From positions 1 to 60,348 of the forward strand of contig NZ_VUMI01000035.1 in assembly GCF_009696275.1 (NCBI RefSeq): DNA of 60,348 bases, in the 5' to 3' direction. The notes under the pieces are model-generated. The model saw only the letters and a list, made by a program, of their open reading frames with translations, was not told the origin of the DNA and did not search any database. This stretch comes from Eisenbergiella porci (GTDB taxonomy: Bacteria; Bacillota; Clostridia; Lachnospirales; Lachnospiraceae). The translations under genes and the position numbers were made by a program. Below are positions 1 through 11,700 of the stretch, piece by piece (position 1 is the first letter of the stretch; every line of letters begins with the position of its first letter).

Positions 1-13
1 ATGATAACACAAA

Positions 14-76
14 AGGCACGGCATAAAGCAATCTGATGAAAAATCCATCAGAATAATTTATGCTGTGCCTCTTTTT
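14..76 (+). terminator. Two-tier rho-independent terminator
   Basis: AGGCAC (14-19) pairs with GTGCCT (65-70), GCATAAA (21-27) with TTTATGC (57-63), and an inner CTGATG/CATCAG stem caps the structure. A CTTTTT tract follows. It should end the transcript of a gene to the left of the window. Confidence 0.75.
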
Positions 77-114
77 AATTTGGTGGAGTGTGGCATGGTT
101 TGGTGCCAGATAAA

Positions 115-1674
115 ATGCGGGATAACACTTTTACCATCTACCAGATTAAGCGTGGCGAGGAATATCATTTCCATCGTTTTGAACCGCTGGAACGCTTGGA
201 GCGATTTGGACTGTTCGTGGATTTCGATAATTATGAGAAAATCTATTCAGCTCCGCTGCCTGAGAACGGGACTACGGTTCAGAAGTTAAACCAGATTTAT
301 GATAAATTCAATTTCGATCATCCGGCAGACTTCCGTGGACACAGCCTTTCCGTATCGGACATCATTGTATTTCACGAAGCCGGGAAAGATACTGCCCATT
401 ATGTGGACAGCTTCGGGTTCAAAGAAGTCCCGGCCTTTTTCAAACAGGAGCCGGACAAATTCCGCTATTACATTACGCAGGAAGCCCTAAACATCGGCAC
501 TTATCCTTACATGGGGAGTTCTGATGTGAACCGACTTACCATTGCGCCACAGAAATTCGAGCAAGGTACAGTTACAGCCTTTGGCTATCTGGAATATCCA
601 AAGTCCCTGACACCGAAACAGGTTCGGGAGTATGGCTTGCTGCCTTCCGCAAATAACCCCAGCCACATCGAAACTGTCGAAAAGACCCAGGAACAGAATT
701 ATAACCACATTGATGGCATCCTGAACAACCTGCCTGACCAGGAACAGGTCGGACTTTCCCTTGACGGCGGTTCCCGCTATATGGCTATCCAGACCAGTGA
801 TAATGGCTATGATTACACATTCTATAACGCTGATTTTGCGGAACTGGACGGCGGACAGCTTGACGATCCGAAACTTTCCATGGCACAGGCTATCTATGAA
901 CTGCTTTCTGATGAAGGCTGGCAGGATGCCAATCTGGAAGCGCTTGACTACGAGTTCCTGATGGAAAAGGCGGATACTGCGGAAAAAGAACGGCTGGCGG
1001 CTCTGGCAGCATTGAAGACCCAGGAAGCGCCCCTTCTGCGTGTGGTGCCGGTTGGCAGGTTTGAACGCTACATCGAACCCAGTGAGATTACCCAAGACCA
1101 GTACATCGTCAAAGGCGGTATCCTGCTTTCGCCCTGTGCTTCCAATCCGGATTATTATGAGTCCTCCAACCGTGCCCTGGACAGTCGCTATATTGACCCC
1201 CACATTTATGAGGTGGCACAGCGAAGCAAAAGCGGCAATCCTACCGCTTTCCGTGTGGTGGAGGATGCCCCGGTGGAGAACCCCTTTGAACCGGTTGGAA
1301 AAGAAATCGGGATTGCCCAGGCGGGCCAGATTACCTGCGGCCTTGTCTTTAAGCACCAGATGGAGGGCTTTAAGTTGACCGACCAGACTGTGCTGCTTCA
1401 GAAAGAACGTGATGCCCACGGCAACTACTATGGCGGTATCAGTCTGGACGGTATGATGCTTAAAACCCCGAAGATGTATACCGCTGTCAAAGATGAGCAT
1501 GGACAGATTACCGCTTTCCGCCGTATGAGGGAGAAGGACTTTTCCAAACAGCAGCCCAAACAGGAAGCCCAGAAATCGGAAAAGAAACCCTCTATCCGGG
1601 AACAGCTTGCCAAAAAGCCGGAGCAGCCATCCTCCCCAAAACCACCGGCAAAGCGCAAGGATTTGCAGAGGTAA
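115..1674 (+). CDS. YodL-domain ICE protein
   Basis: A 519-residue soluble protein beginning MRDNTFTIYQ. Residues 1 to about 125 contain the pattern I associate with the YodL domain of Clostridia ICE proteins: FDNYEKIYSAPL, then HPADFRGHSLSVSDIIVFH and DTAHYVDSFGF. The middle (GSSDVNRLTIAP... EYPKSLTPKQVREYGLLPS) resembles the DUF4316-type segment that accompanies YodL. The C-terminus is a Lys/Pro/Gln-rich tail. No catalytic motif is visible, and its role in the element is unknown. A GTG at 88 would add nine residues, but neither start has a good Shine-Dalgarno sequence. It is followed after 5 bp by the next ICE gene, so the two are probably co-transcribed. Confidence 0.8.
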   Translation: MRDNTFTIYQIKRGEEYHFHRFEPLERLERFGLFVDFDNYEKIYSAPLPENGTTVQKLNQIYDKFNFDHPADFRGHSLSVSDIIVFHEAGKDTAHYVDSFGFKEVPAFFKQEPDKFRYYITQEALNIGTYPYMGSSDVNRLTIAPQKFEQGTVTAFGYLEYPKSLTPKQVREYGLLPSANNPSHIETVEKTQEQNYNHIDGILNNLPDQEQVGLSLDGGSRYMAIQTSDNGYDYTFYNADFAELDGGQLDDPKLSMAQAIYELLSDEGWQDANLEALDYEFLMEKADTAEKERLAALAALKTQEAPLLRVVPVGRFERYIEPSEITQDQYIVKGGILLSPCASNPDYYESSNRALDSRYIDPHIYEVAQRSKSGNPTAFRVVEDAPVENPFEPVGKEIGIAQAGQITCGLVFKHQMEGFKLTDQTVLLQKERDAHGNYYGGISLDGMMLKTPKMYTAVKDEHGQITAFRRMREKDFSKQQPKQEAQKSEKKPSIREQLAKKPEQPSSPKPPAKRKDLQR

Positions 1675-1679
1675 CGCCT

Positions 1680-1961
1680 ATGGGACTGACAAAATATGAA
1701 CAGGAAACCATTATTCTCTACAATGAGAAGGAAGCCACCGCTTCGGTCTATACCCATAACACCGGTTTGCAGAATACCCTGCGGGGATTGTGTGAAAGCC
1801 ATCCGGCGCAGGTCAGGCAGACAGATAACAACCGGCACGGCGGTCTTTCCTTTGAACTGCCCAAGAAGTGGATCAAGATCACGCCGCCCAGGGTGCTGTC
1901 CGAAGCACAGAAAAAGGTGCTGGAGGAAATGAACCGAAAGAACCAGCAACGTAGGCAATAA
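1680..1961 (+). CDS. Conserved small ICE protein, function unknown
   Basis: A 93-residue protein starting MGLTKYEQETIILYNE, with a basic C-terminus (MNRKNQQRRQ). Proteins of this size and N-terminus are a recurring part of Clostridia ICEs, usually just downstream of the YodL gene as here. It contains a KKWIKITPPRVLSEAQK segment but no enzyme motif, signal peptide or membrane segment. It starts 5 bp after the YodL stop and is closed by a terminator shared with the convergent XRE gene. Its function is unknown. Confidence 0.75.
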   Translation: MGLTKYEQETIILYNEKEATASVYTHNTGLQNTLRGLCESHPAQVRQTDNNRHGGLSFELPKKWIKITPPRVLSEAQKKVLEEMNRKNQQRRQ

Positions 1962-1965
1962 AAAA

Positions 1966-1998
1966 GCAGGCGGTATCTGCTTTTTTGATACCGTCTGC
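1966..1998. terminator. Bidirectional terminator between convergent genes
   Basis: GCAGGCGGTATC (1966-1977) pairs with GATACCGTCTGC (1987-1998) with one mismatch, around a T-rich loop. AAAAA before and TTTTTT inside also allow an alternative AAAAAGCAG/CTGCTTTTTT hairpin for rightward transcripts. It touches the stop codon of the XRE gene. Confidence 0.6.
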
Positions 1999-2315
1999 TA
2001 CTTATCCGCATTTTTCATTCTCTCGATGAAACCAATCATCAGGCTGATGTCCTCGTCTGACATCGTGTATATATAATCAATCGCTTTCTGCTGGGTCAGC
2101 GTGGTGGACTTCTCCTCGTTGAAAAACTCCATTGGCGTAACACCCAAGTATTCACAAATATAGAGGAACTCGCTCATAGATGGGAGTGCCCTGCCAGATG
2201 TGATGCTGCGGATATAACTGGTGCTGTGGCCTAAGTCCAGGCTCATTTTTCGTTCGGAAACCTGCTTGTCCTCCCTCAGCCTGGAAATCCGGTCACGGAT
2301 AAATTGTTCTTCCAT
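1998..2315 (-). CDS. XRE-family transcriptional regulator
   Basis: A 105-residue protein with an N-terminal helix-turn-helix (IRDRISRLREDKQVSERKMSLDLGHSTSYIRSITSG) of the Cro/C1/XRE type, about residues 8-60, followed by a short helical C-terminus ending FIERMKNADK. I prefer the ATG at 2315 over the one at 2321, because an AAGGAGGG Shine-Dalgarno abuts the upstream ATG but stands 7 nt from the second. It is divergent from the 2463 gene. The intervening 140 bp contain a strong rightward promoter overlapped by three spaced CGAGCG motifs. It is therefore the likely repressor of the ICE operon and of itself (inference). Confidence 0.85.
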   Translation of the reverse strand: MEEQFIRDRISRLREDKQVSERKMSLDLGHSTSYIRSITSGRALPSMSEFLYICEYLGVTPMEFFNEEKSTTLTQQKAIDYIYTMSDEDISLMIGFIERMKNADK

Positions 2316-2362
2316 GCTCATCCCTCCTTATGTGATAATCATAATTCATGCAACCGTCGAAA

Positions 2363-2438
2363 CCGAGCGATTATAGCGCCTATTTGTGTTGAAACGAGCG
2401 TTATTTTCGCTTATAATTGAAAAGTCCGAGCGATTATA
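2363..2438. promoter_or_regulatory. Three phased CGAGCG operator repeats
   Basis: CCGAGCGATTATA occurs at 2363-2375 and again identically at 2426-2438. A variant ACGAGCGTTAT lies between them at 2394-2404. The CGAGCG cores start at 2364, 2395 and 2427, so spacing is 31 and 32 bp, about three helical turns, and all face the same way. The middle copy lies inside the spacer of the promoter at 2389-2417. Binding by the XRE regulator encoded next door is an inference. Confidence 0.6.
2389..2417 (+). promoter_or_regulatory. SigA-type promoter for the ICE operon
   Basis: TTGAAA at 2389-2394, a 17-bp spacer, and a perfect TATAAT at 2412-2417. Transcription would start near 2424 and lead to the small gene at 2463, which has an AAAGGAGGG ribosome site. 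Confidence 0.75.
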
Positions 2439-2462
2439 TTTTTTACAAAGGAGGGATTTTTT

Positions 2463-2690
2463 ATGAGCATGAGGAGAATATACCGTAAGGTGGCAAAGAA
2501 ATACGGGGTAAGCGCCAAGGAGGTGCGCAAAGAGATACAGGCCACCATCACAGAAGCCTACACCAATCCTCTGAATCAAAATGAGATTACGAAAGCCTAC
2601 CAGAACCGGGTGCCGTGCAAAGGGGAAATCCCTACACCAGAAGAAATGATTCGGTATCTGGCGAAACAGGCTAAGAAAGAAAACCAATAA
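2463..2690 (+). CDS. Small basic ICE protein, possibly Spo0A-C-like
   Basis: A 75-residue basic protein (RRIYRKVAKKYGVSAKEVRKEIQATITEAY) with an excellent AAAGGAGGG ribosome site. Similar ICE proteins are often annotated as containing the DNA-binding C-terminal domain of Spo0A. The KKYGVSAKEVRKEI segment fits a helix-turn-helix, but I cannot verify the family from sequence alone. It is the first gene after the repressible ICE promoter and is separated from the giant helicase by a terminator-like hairpin. It may bind DNA to control or process the element; this is inference. Confidence 0.7.
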   Translation: MSMRRIYRKVAKKYGVSAKEVRKEIQATITEAYTNPLNQNEITKAYQNRVPCKGEIPTPEEMIRYLAKQAKKENQ

Positions 2691-2703
2691 TTGAACCATA
2701 ACC

Positions 2704-2741
2704 ACACCCGGAACTTCGTATTTGCAGGTTCCGGGTGTTTT
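2704..2741 (+). terminator. Terminator/attenuator before the helicase gene
   Basis: ACACCCGGAAC (2704-2714) pairs perfectly with GTTCCGGGTGT (2728-2738), followed by TTTT. It lies between the 75-residue gene and the 9.2-kb helicase gene, so helicase expression from the upstream promoter needs read-through. Confidence 0.65.
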
Positions 2742-2761
2742 GCGTCTGAAAGGAGGTCACA

Positions 2762-5700
2762 ATGGCAGACAGATGGTTCCTATATGTTTCAGATCTGGCC
2801 CAGAAAACCCAGCAGGAAGTCACAAGGTCGCCTGAAAACTGGCAGAAGTTCCTGACCACGGCTTCCCGCTTCTATAAAAGTTATGACTTTGACGACCAGC
2901 TCCTTATCTACGCCCAGCGCCCTAATGCTACCGCCTGTGCGGAAATCGGCGTCTGGAATAACAAGATGCACCGCTGGGTCAATGCCGGTTCCAATGCAAT
3001 CGGCCTGATCCGCAAAGGCACAGGCGGAAAACCCTATATCCAGAATGTCCACGATGTTGCGGATACCCACAAGGTACGGGGCGGCAAAGACCCCTGGCTG
3101 TGGCAGATGAACGAGAGCTACCATGCTCCAATCATCAAGCGGCTTTCAGAGATATTCCATATCTCTGAGGGAAACGACCTGGGCGACAGTCTGATGGAAG
3201 CCGCTGCCCGTGTGGTGGAAGAAAATTACGGTGAATATCTCCGTGACTTGCACTATGAAGTGGCAGACAGTTTTCTGGAGGAACTGGACGACCAGAATAT
3301 CGAAGTAATATTCCGGGACACCATTCGGGCCAGTGTCCAGTATGCGGTGCTGACCCGCTGCGGCTTTGACGCTTCCCGGTATATTGACGCTGACGATCTG
3401 CGTGGCATTACCAACTTCAATAATGTTGGCACCCTGGCCTGCCTGGGCACTGTTACTGCCGAAGCCAATTGCTCTATTTTGCTGGAGGTTGGCGAGGTTA
3501 TCCGCAATATCCAGTTGGAGCAGGTCAAACAGGCGAAAAAAACACTTGCCAAACAGCAGGAAGTGTCCTATAATGAAAATGAGCAGTTTAACACTTTAAA
3601 GTGCGAAAGGAGCGGCAGAGATGAGCAAATTGACATACACCAACCGGAACGGCTATCTGATTCCGAACCTGATGATGGACAGCAAGCCGGAGGAACCGGA
3701 AACCCTGACCCGGTTCGGCAGAGCGAGGGAAAAATACCTGATGGAACACCGGAAAGGAACCTACACGGCGATGCTTCTGAAAGGAACCCTGTGGACGCAC
3801 CTGACGGAGATCGACAGGACAGCCAACGAGCAGATAGACAGCCTGACCAGAGAACTGGCAGCCAGCGAGGGCGTGACGGAAGCCCTGAAAGCATCCAATC
3901 AGATGGAATGGGTGCAGAGAATGAACAACATCCGGCAGAGAGCCGAGGAAATCGTGACGGCAGACCTGATTTACAGCTAAATACAAGTGAAACGGCAGGC
4001 GGCGAGCCTGCCGTTCTTTCGTCTTTGGAGCTGGATGGGCCGTTTGCCGATACCAAAGCCACCTTTACCCAGCTATCTCTTTTCCCTACGGTAGAAGAAC
4101 AAATTGAACAGATCGCACAGTCTAAAGCGGAGGCCAAGGCTCCTGCTTTTTCTGTGGGCATGGTTCCAGAGCAGGCAGTAGACAGGATTTTGTCTGCCGG
4201 AACCAATGAACCAGCTGGGGCGCTGCGTATCTATGCACGGTATCAGGCAGGCTTATCTCCCAATGAGATGGCGGCTTATCTGCGGCAGGAATACGGCACC
4301 GGTGGCCGTGGTTTTCACGTCAACGGTACTTCTTATGCGGTTTGGTTTGATGAAAACGGACTTGCTATTAACAGCGGAAACAGTGTCCGATACGACAAGG
4401 AAAGCCTGCGTCTATCCTGGACAGAGGTTGAACAGCGCACCCGAAATCTTGTGGAAAGTGGTCACTATCTTTCTGCGGAACGTGCCCGACAGACCCGTGA
4501 TAACGAGATCTCCGAACTGGCTGCAAAACTCTGGTATTTGCGGCAGGACTTTAGCGATGCCGCCCATGAAGCAAACCTTCTTCCCCTTGTGAATGAGGTC
4601 TACAGGGAAAAAGACGGTTTTCCGGATGCCACCGCAAAACTGGCGCAGCTTCTGAACAACCCCGAAGAACGGGCCGTTATCCACAAGGAACTGCAAACCT
4701 TTTGTCAGGTCTATGACCAGAACCTGGGTGTGCTGCGGTTCCATTTCCATCGCCCCCACAACATTGAGAAGCGGCTGGAACAGCTTATGCTTCCTGCCAG
4801 AGAGTTCCCGCTTTCTGCGGATTTCAAAGAAGAACGCCCTTCCTTCATTACGGAGGACGAAATCAATGCTGTGCTGGCTCCTGGCGGCAGCTACTCCGAC
4901 AGCAAGCTGGCGACTTACGTTTTCTTTGAAAACCACCCTGACCGCAAACAGCGGCAGGATCACCTGAAGGAGTCTTTCGGCACAGGTGGCGGCGGCAGCT
5001 CCATCCGGGACACCTGGCACGACGCCAAGGGCATGAAAATCAAGCGCAGTTACGGCAAACAATATGCCGAAACCTTCTTGAACTGGAACCAGGCAGAACG
5101 TCGTATCAGCCAGATGATGGAATCAGACCGCTATCTGACATCGGAGGATAGAGCCCGGTTTCCTGAGTATGAGCGACATATCCTTTCCCGTAATGTGGAT
5201 ACCTTTTTCTACTATATAGCCAAGGAACAGCGTCCATACCAGTCAGATATGTTTGACGGTTGGAAGCAGGTTCGGAAGATGCTTGATGATCCTGCCCAGA
5301 TGGAAAAACTGCTTTCTCTTATGCGTGACGGCTTACAGTCCATGACTCCGGAAACCCGTGGTTATGATGCCTGTGTGAAAGCCTATGACCGCCTGAGTGC
5401 TTATAAAGACGGTACGTTCTCTTTGTTAGAAAAACAGACCCATACCGCCCAGCAGACAGCACCACCTAAAAAGACAGCAGAAAAACAGCCCAAAGATGCT
5501 GCGAAAGCTGCCTTGCAGAAACTGGTGCGAAACAGCAAAAAGCCTGCAAAGGCCAATGAGCCGGAACAGCTTTCCTTTGATTTTTCCGGCGGCACCGTGC
5601 AGACAGCACCAGAACCCCATCATTATTCCCGTGAAACTGGCAAGACCATTTATCTTGATGATGGGCACCCGTACCAGATCGAGCGTCAGACCGATTATGA

Positions 5701-8700
5701 CGTTTATCTGAAAGACCTGGAACGTCCTTGGATTGGTCGTGTCGTTTCACAAAAAGACTATGATGCCGAACTGGAAAAAGACAGCCGTAATCATGGGCTG
5801 CGTCTGGATGCGGTACCGGCCGCGGACAATGTAACGGAACAGGCACAGCAGCCTGCCATTCCCGAACCTGAAAAGCGTACCATCCGTGACATCTATCACG
5901 ATTTTCAGCCGGTCATCTTATCTCAGGTGTTGCAGAACGAAGCCTTTGTCAATGCACTCCGTAATGCTGACGAGCAGAATCTGAAGATTGAGGGCGATGC
6001 TGCCATCAAACGTGCGGTGTTGGCGGTCAATGTGCTGGAACTGACCAAAGCCTACTTTGATGTGCCGTCTTTCCATACCCGGCTCCATCAGGAAGTGCTG
6101 GCACAAGCCAAGGAACAGGTGCCCCTTACACCCCGGCAGCTCTATGAACAGGCATTGCCGGAACTGACGGAACTGGTGCGACAAAGCGAGATTTATCCAT
6201 TCCTGCGTGACAGGGATACGGATGTGCTGGACGCAACGGAAGAACTGGCCGTAAAGGTAGATGAACTTCTGGAGGAAGCAAAGGACGGCAACCAGGCTCT
6301 CTATGAAGCCTATATTGCACAACCGGATTTCCGGGAATATCTGATTGAGGACATTCTGGAGAGAACTTATCAGGACGTTCTGACAGATAGCCGCACAGCC
6401 CCGCAGCGGCACGAAGCGGAACCAGATGCACCTGCCTGGGTTACAGATACTACACAGCCAGAACAGCCTGAGAACGAAGCCCGTGCGGGCGCACCAGAGC
6501 AGGCAGAAAGCCCCGAACCGGAACCTAACCTTACCCCTCTGACAGAGGAATATTTACGGCTGAAAGCAGAGCATCCGGGCTATGTGGCAGGTGTCCGTGT
6601 GGATGATCTTTACCTGTTTTATGGAAAAGACGCCGAAGCTGCGGCAAAAGCTCTGGGCACGAAGGTCATTACCAGAGAAATCCCAGGGCTTGGCGAAACC
6701 ACTGTTACCGGCTCCGATGCAAGCTGGCAATATCTTGGCGAAAAACTGCGTCAGCATGGCAACAGTGCCTTGTTTGCCCACCCGGAAGGAGAAACCTACG
6801 AAGTCCTGACGGTACTTGATGTTGCCGATTATATCCCCATTGGGATGCAAATTGCGGATGACGGACGAACCTACACCATTGACAGCGTGGATTATGATTT
6901 CGGTTCTGTCAGCCTGCGGGACGATACCTTTTCCCAGGGCACTGGTTTCCCGATTTTCCGTAATGAGCCTGTTTCCTATGTGCGGGAACTGGTAAAGGAA
7001 GCGCAGGATCAGGAACTTGCTGACCTTGCGGCACAGGAAACCCCTCTTTCCATTCAGACAGAACTTACACCGGAACAGCCGCAGGAAACCAAACCACAGA
7101 ATTTCCGCATTACCGACCCTGACCTGGGCGTTGGCGGCCCGAAAGCCAAATATCAGGCCAATGTGACCGCAATCCGGCTATTAAAGCAGTTGGAAGCCGA
7201 TGGCCGCAGTGCCACCCCGGAAGAACAGGAAACCTTATCCCGTTACGTTGGCTGGGGCGGCATTCCCCAGGCGTTTGACAGTGCCAATGACAAGTGGGCA
7301 TCGGAATTTGCTGAGTTAAAAGAACTGCTGACCCCGGCAGAGTATGACGCCGCCAGAGGTTCCACCCTGAATGCCCATTACACCGCACCGGTCATCATTG
7401 AAAGCATCTATCAGGCTGTGGAACAGATGGGTATGGAACCGAAAAACGTGCTGGAGCCTGCCATGGGCACCGGCAATTTCTTTGGTATGCTGCCGGAGTC
7501 CATGCAAAACGCCGACCTTTACGGTGTGGAGCTGGATTCCATCACAGGCCGTATCGCAAAGCAGCTCTATCCCCAGGCGCATATCACGGTGGACGGTTTT
7601 GAACGGGTCAACTTTGCTGACAACCGGTTTGACCTTGCCGTTGGCAACGTGCCTTTTGGCAACTATCAGCTTGCCGATGCCCGGTATGATAAGGAACATT
7701 TCTTTGTCCACGATTATTTTTTTGGAAAATCACTGGATAAGGTACGCCCTGGCGGTATCGTGGCCTTTGTCACTTCCAAGGGAACCCTGGATAAGCCAAA
7801 CACGGCTGTCCGGGAGTATCTGGCACAGCGGGCTGACCTTTTGGGAGCCGTCCGACTTCCCAATAATGCGTTCCTAAAAAATGCCGGTACGGAAGTAACC
7901 AGCGACATCATCTTCCTGCAAAAACGGAAAAGTCCACCGGAGCAGATGTCCGACTGGGTACAGATTGGACAGACCGCAGACGGTGTACCCGTAAATAAAT
8001 ACTTTGAACAGCACCCGGAAATGGTCTTAGGTTCCATGGCATGGGAAACTGGCCCTTATGGGCAAGAAACCACCTGTAAACCTTTCGAGGGCGCTGACCT
8101 GAAGGAACAGCTTACCCAAGCAATCAGCCATCTGGACACTCCAGACCGCACCCTAATTACCCAGGCTGCGGATCAGCCAGAAATGGAAATGCCCGAAGTG
8201 CTGGACGCACCTGCTGAGATGCGTAATTTCAGCTATACCGAAGTGGGCGGCAAGTTGTTCTACAAGGAAAACGATAGCCTGAAACCTGTGGAAGTACCGG
8301 CAGCTACGGCAGAACGTATCCGTGGCATGATTGGCCTGCGTGACATTACCCGTAACCTGATCGAAGCCCAGTTAAATGGCTGTTCCGATGAACAGATTAG
8401 CCACCTGCAGGGGCAGCTTAATACCGCTTATGACCAGTTTATCGCCAAGAACGGACTGCTGAACAGTACCGGCAACAAGCGTGCCTTTGAACAGGACAGC
8501 TCTTATTGTCTGCTGTGTTCTCTGGAAGTTCTGGACGAGGACGGAAAGCTGGAGCACAAAGCGGATATGTTCACAAAGCGCACCATCAACCAGCAGAAAA
8601 GCGTTGACCATGTGGATACGCCTACGGAAGCACTGGCAGTTTCCATCGGAGAACGGGCCGGTATTGACCTGACCTTTATGGCCGGTCTGTTAGACCGGCC

Positions 8701-11700
8701 TGGGCAGGAAACCCAGATCGCAGAGGAACTTGCGGGCGTTATCTTCAAGAACCCGGAAAAGAGTTTTAATGACCCGCTGGCGGGCTGGGAAACCGCTGAC
8801 CAGTACCTTTCCGGCAACGTCAGAAAGAAGCTGGCGGCGGCCAGGGATGCGGCTGAACGTGACCCTGCTTATGCCGTCAACGTGACTGCACTGGAACAGT
8901 CCCAGCCCAAAGACCTGTCTGCGGCAGAGATTGATGTGCGGATTGGCGCTACCTGGATTGAACCGAAGTATTTTACCCAGTTCATCTATGAGCTGCTAAA
9001 GACGCCGGGATACTTAAAAGGCGATACCATCGCCGCCCACTATTCCGCAGCCACCGGCGAGTGGAATGTCAGCGGAAAAACCAGGGACAGCGCAAACAAT
9101 ACGCTGGCCTATGTGACCTACGGCACCAAGCGCAAGAACGCCTACGCCATCATCGAGGACAGCCTGAACCTGCGTGACTGCCGGGTATATGACACCGTGC
9201 AGGATGCGGACGGCACGGAAAAACGTGTCCTGAACACAAAGGAAACCATGCTGGCACAGCAGAAGCAGGAAATGGTGCGTGAAGCCTTCAAGTCCTGGAT
9301 TTGGAAAGACCCGGAGCGCCGTGAAGTCCTGTGCCAGAAATACAATGAGATCTTCAACAGCATCAAGCCCCGCGAGTATGACGGCAGCCATATCCGCTTT
9401 GCCGGTATGTCGCCGGAAATCAGCCTTAGACCCCACCAGAGAAATGCTGTTGCCCGTATGCTCTATGGCGGGAACAGCCTGCTTGCCCATTGTGTGGGCG
9501 CTGGCAAGACCTTTGAGATTGTGGCGGCTGCTATGGAAGGGCGACGGCTGGGGCTGTCCCGTAAAAACCTTGTGGTGGTGCCCAACCATCTGACAGAACA
9601 ATGGGGCGCAGACTTCCTGCGGCTCTATCCCGGTGCCAATGTTCTGGTTGCCACAAAGAAAGACTTTGAACCCCAGAACCGCAAAAAGTTCTGTTCCCGT
9701 ATCGCCACCGGTGACTATGATGCTATCGTGATCGGGCACTCCCAGTTTGAAAAAATCCCTCTTTCCCCGGAACGGCAGAAAGAATTTCTGCGGGAGCAGA
9801 TCGACCAGATCATCGACGGTATTGAAGAAGCCAAACGGGAAAACGGAGAACGCTACACCATCAAACAGCTTGAGAAATCCCGGAAATCACTGGAAGCCAA
9901 GCTGTCCAAACTCAATGACCAGAGCCGCAAGGACGATGTAATCACTTTTGAGGAATTGGGCGTTGATAAGCTGTTTGTGGATGAAGCCCACGGATTTAAG
10001 AACCTTTTTTTAACAACCAAGATGCGCAATGTGGCGGGCATCGGCCAGTCCGAAGCCCAGAAGTCCAGCGATATGTTTGCTAAGTGCCGGTATCTGGACG
10101 ACATTACGGGTGGCCGTGGCGTTGTTTTTGCGACTGGCACACCTGTCAGCAACAGCATGGTGGAACTCTACACCATGATGCGCTATCTCCAGTATGACCT
10201 GCTGAAAGAAACCGGCCTTGACCATTTTGATAGCTGGGCGGCTGCCTTTGGCGAAACTGTTACAGCGTTGGAGCTTGCCCCGGAGGGCGGCGGCTTCCGT
10301 GCCAAGACCAGATTTGCGAAGTTCTTTAACTTACCTGAATTGATGGCCATGTGGAAAGAGTCCGCAGACATTCAGACGGCAGAAATGCTCAATCTTCCCG
10401 TACCTCATGCGGAAAACATTACTGTGGTTACGAAGCCCAGCGAGTTCCAGAAAGAACTGGTCGCAGAGTTGGGAGAACGTGCGGAGGATGTGCGAAACCG
10501 GCTGGTAGAACCCAGAGAGGACAATATGCTCAAGATTACGTCGGATGGCCGTAAGCTGGCACTGGATCAGCGGCTGGCATTCCCGGAACTGCCCGACGAC
10601 CCGGAAAGCAAAGTCAATGCCTGTGTTGGCAACGTCCTTCAGGTATGGCGTGATACGGAACCCCAGAAAGGTGCCCAGCTTGTTTTCAGCGACTTGTCTA
10701 CGCCCCATGGGGACGGCTCCTTTAATGTGTACGATGACATCAAGCAGAAACTGATGGCCCAGGGCATCCCACCGGAGCAAATTGCTTTTATTCACGATGC
10801 TAAGACTGAAACCCAAAAGGCTGAACTGTTCTCCAAGGTTAGAAAAGGTCAGGTGCGTGTCCTCTTAGGCTCCACTTCTAAAATGGGAGCCGGTACGAAC
10901 GTACAGACCAGACTGGCGGCGCTTCATCATCTGGATTGCCCGTGGCGGCCTGCTGACATTGAACAGCGTGAAGGTCGTATCCTACGCCAAGGCAATATGT
11001 TTGAAAGCGTCAAAATCTTCAAGTATGTAACAGAAGGTACATTCGATGCCTACAACTGGGGCCTGATCGAGAATAAGCAGAAGTTCATCGGCCAGTTGAT
11101 GAGCGGAAAGAATCCTTCCCGTTCCTGTGAGGACGTGGATGAAGCAGCTCTTTCCTACGCAGAGGTCAAGGCTCTGGCATCTGGCGACCCTCGTATCATG
11201 GAAAAGACGGAACTGGATGGACAGGTGACGAAGCTGAAACTGCTGAAGGCCAACCACGAAAATCAGCGGTATTCTCTGGAAGATAAGCTGATTAAATTCT
11301 TTCCCCAGGCTATCAAACGGGAACAGGAATTGATTGCCGCCCTGGAAGCAGATATCAAGCATCTGGAAGCCCATACGCCGCCCGACAAGGAACACTTCTC
11401 CATGACGGTCATGGGTAAGACCTACACAGAGCGGAAAGAAGCTGGTCAGGCTATCATCAATGCCTTTGACAGCCTGAAGGATTTGAGTGACAAGGTGGAA
11501 CTGGGCGAATACCGTGGTTTTCCGATGACCTTATGGATATCGGATACTGGCTTTTCCCAGAAACTCCAGATTACTTTAAAGAATGAACTGTCCCACAGTG
11601 TAGAACCCGGCAGCGACCCTTCCGGCAATATTACCCGTCTGGATAACGCTCTGGAAGCTATGAAGGATAATCTAGAAAAGTACAAAGCATCTTTAGAAAA

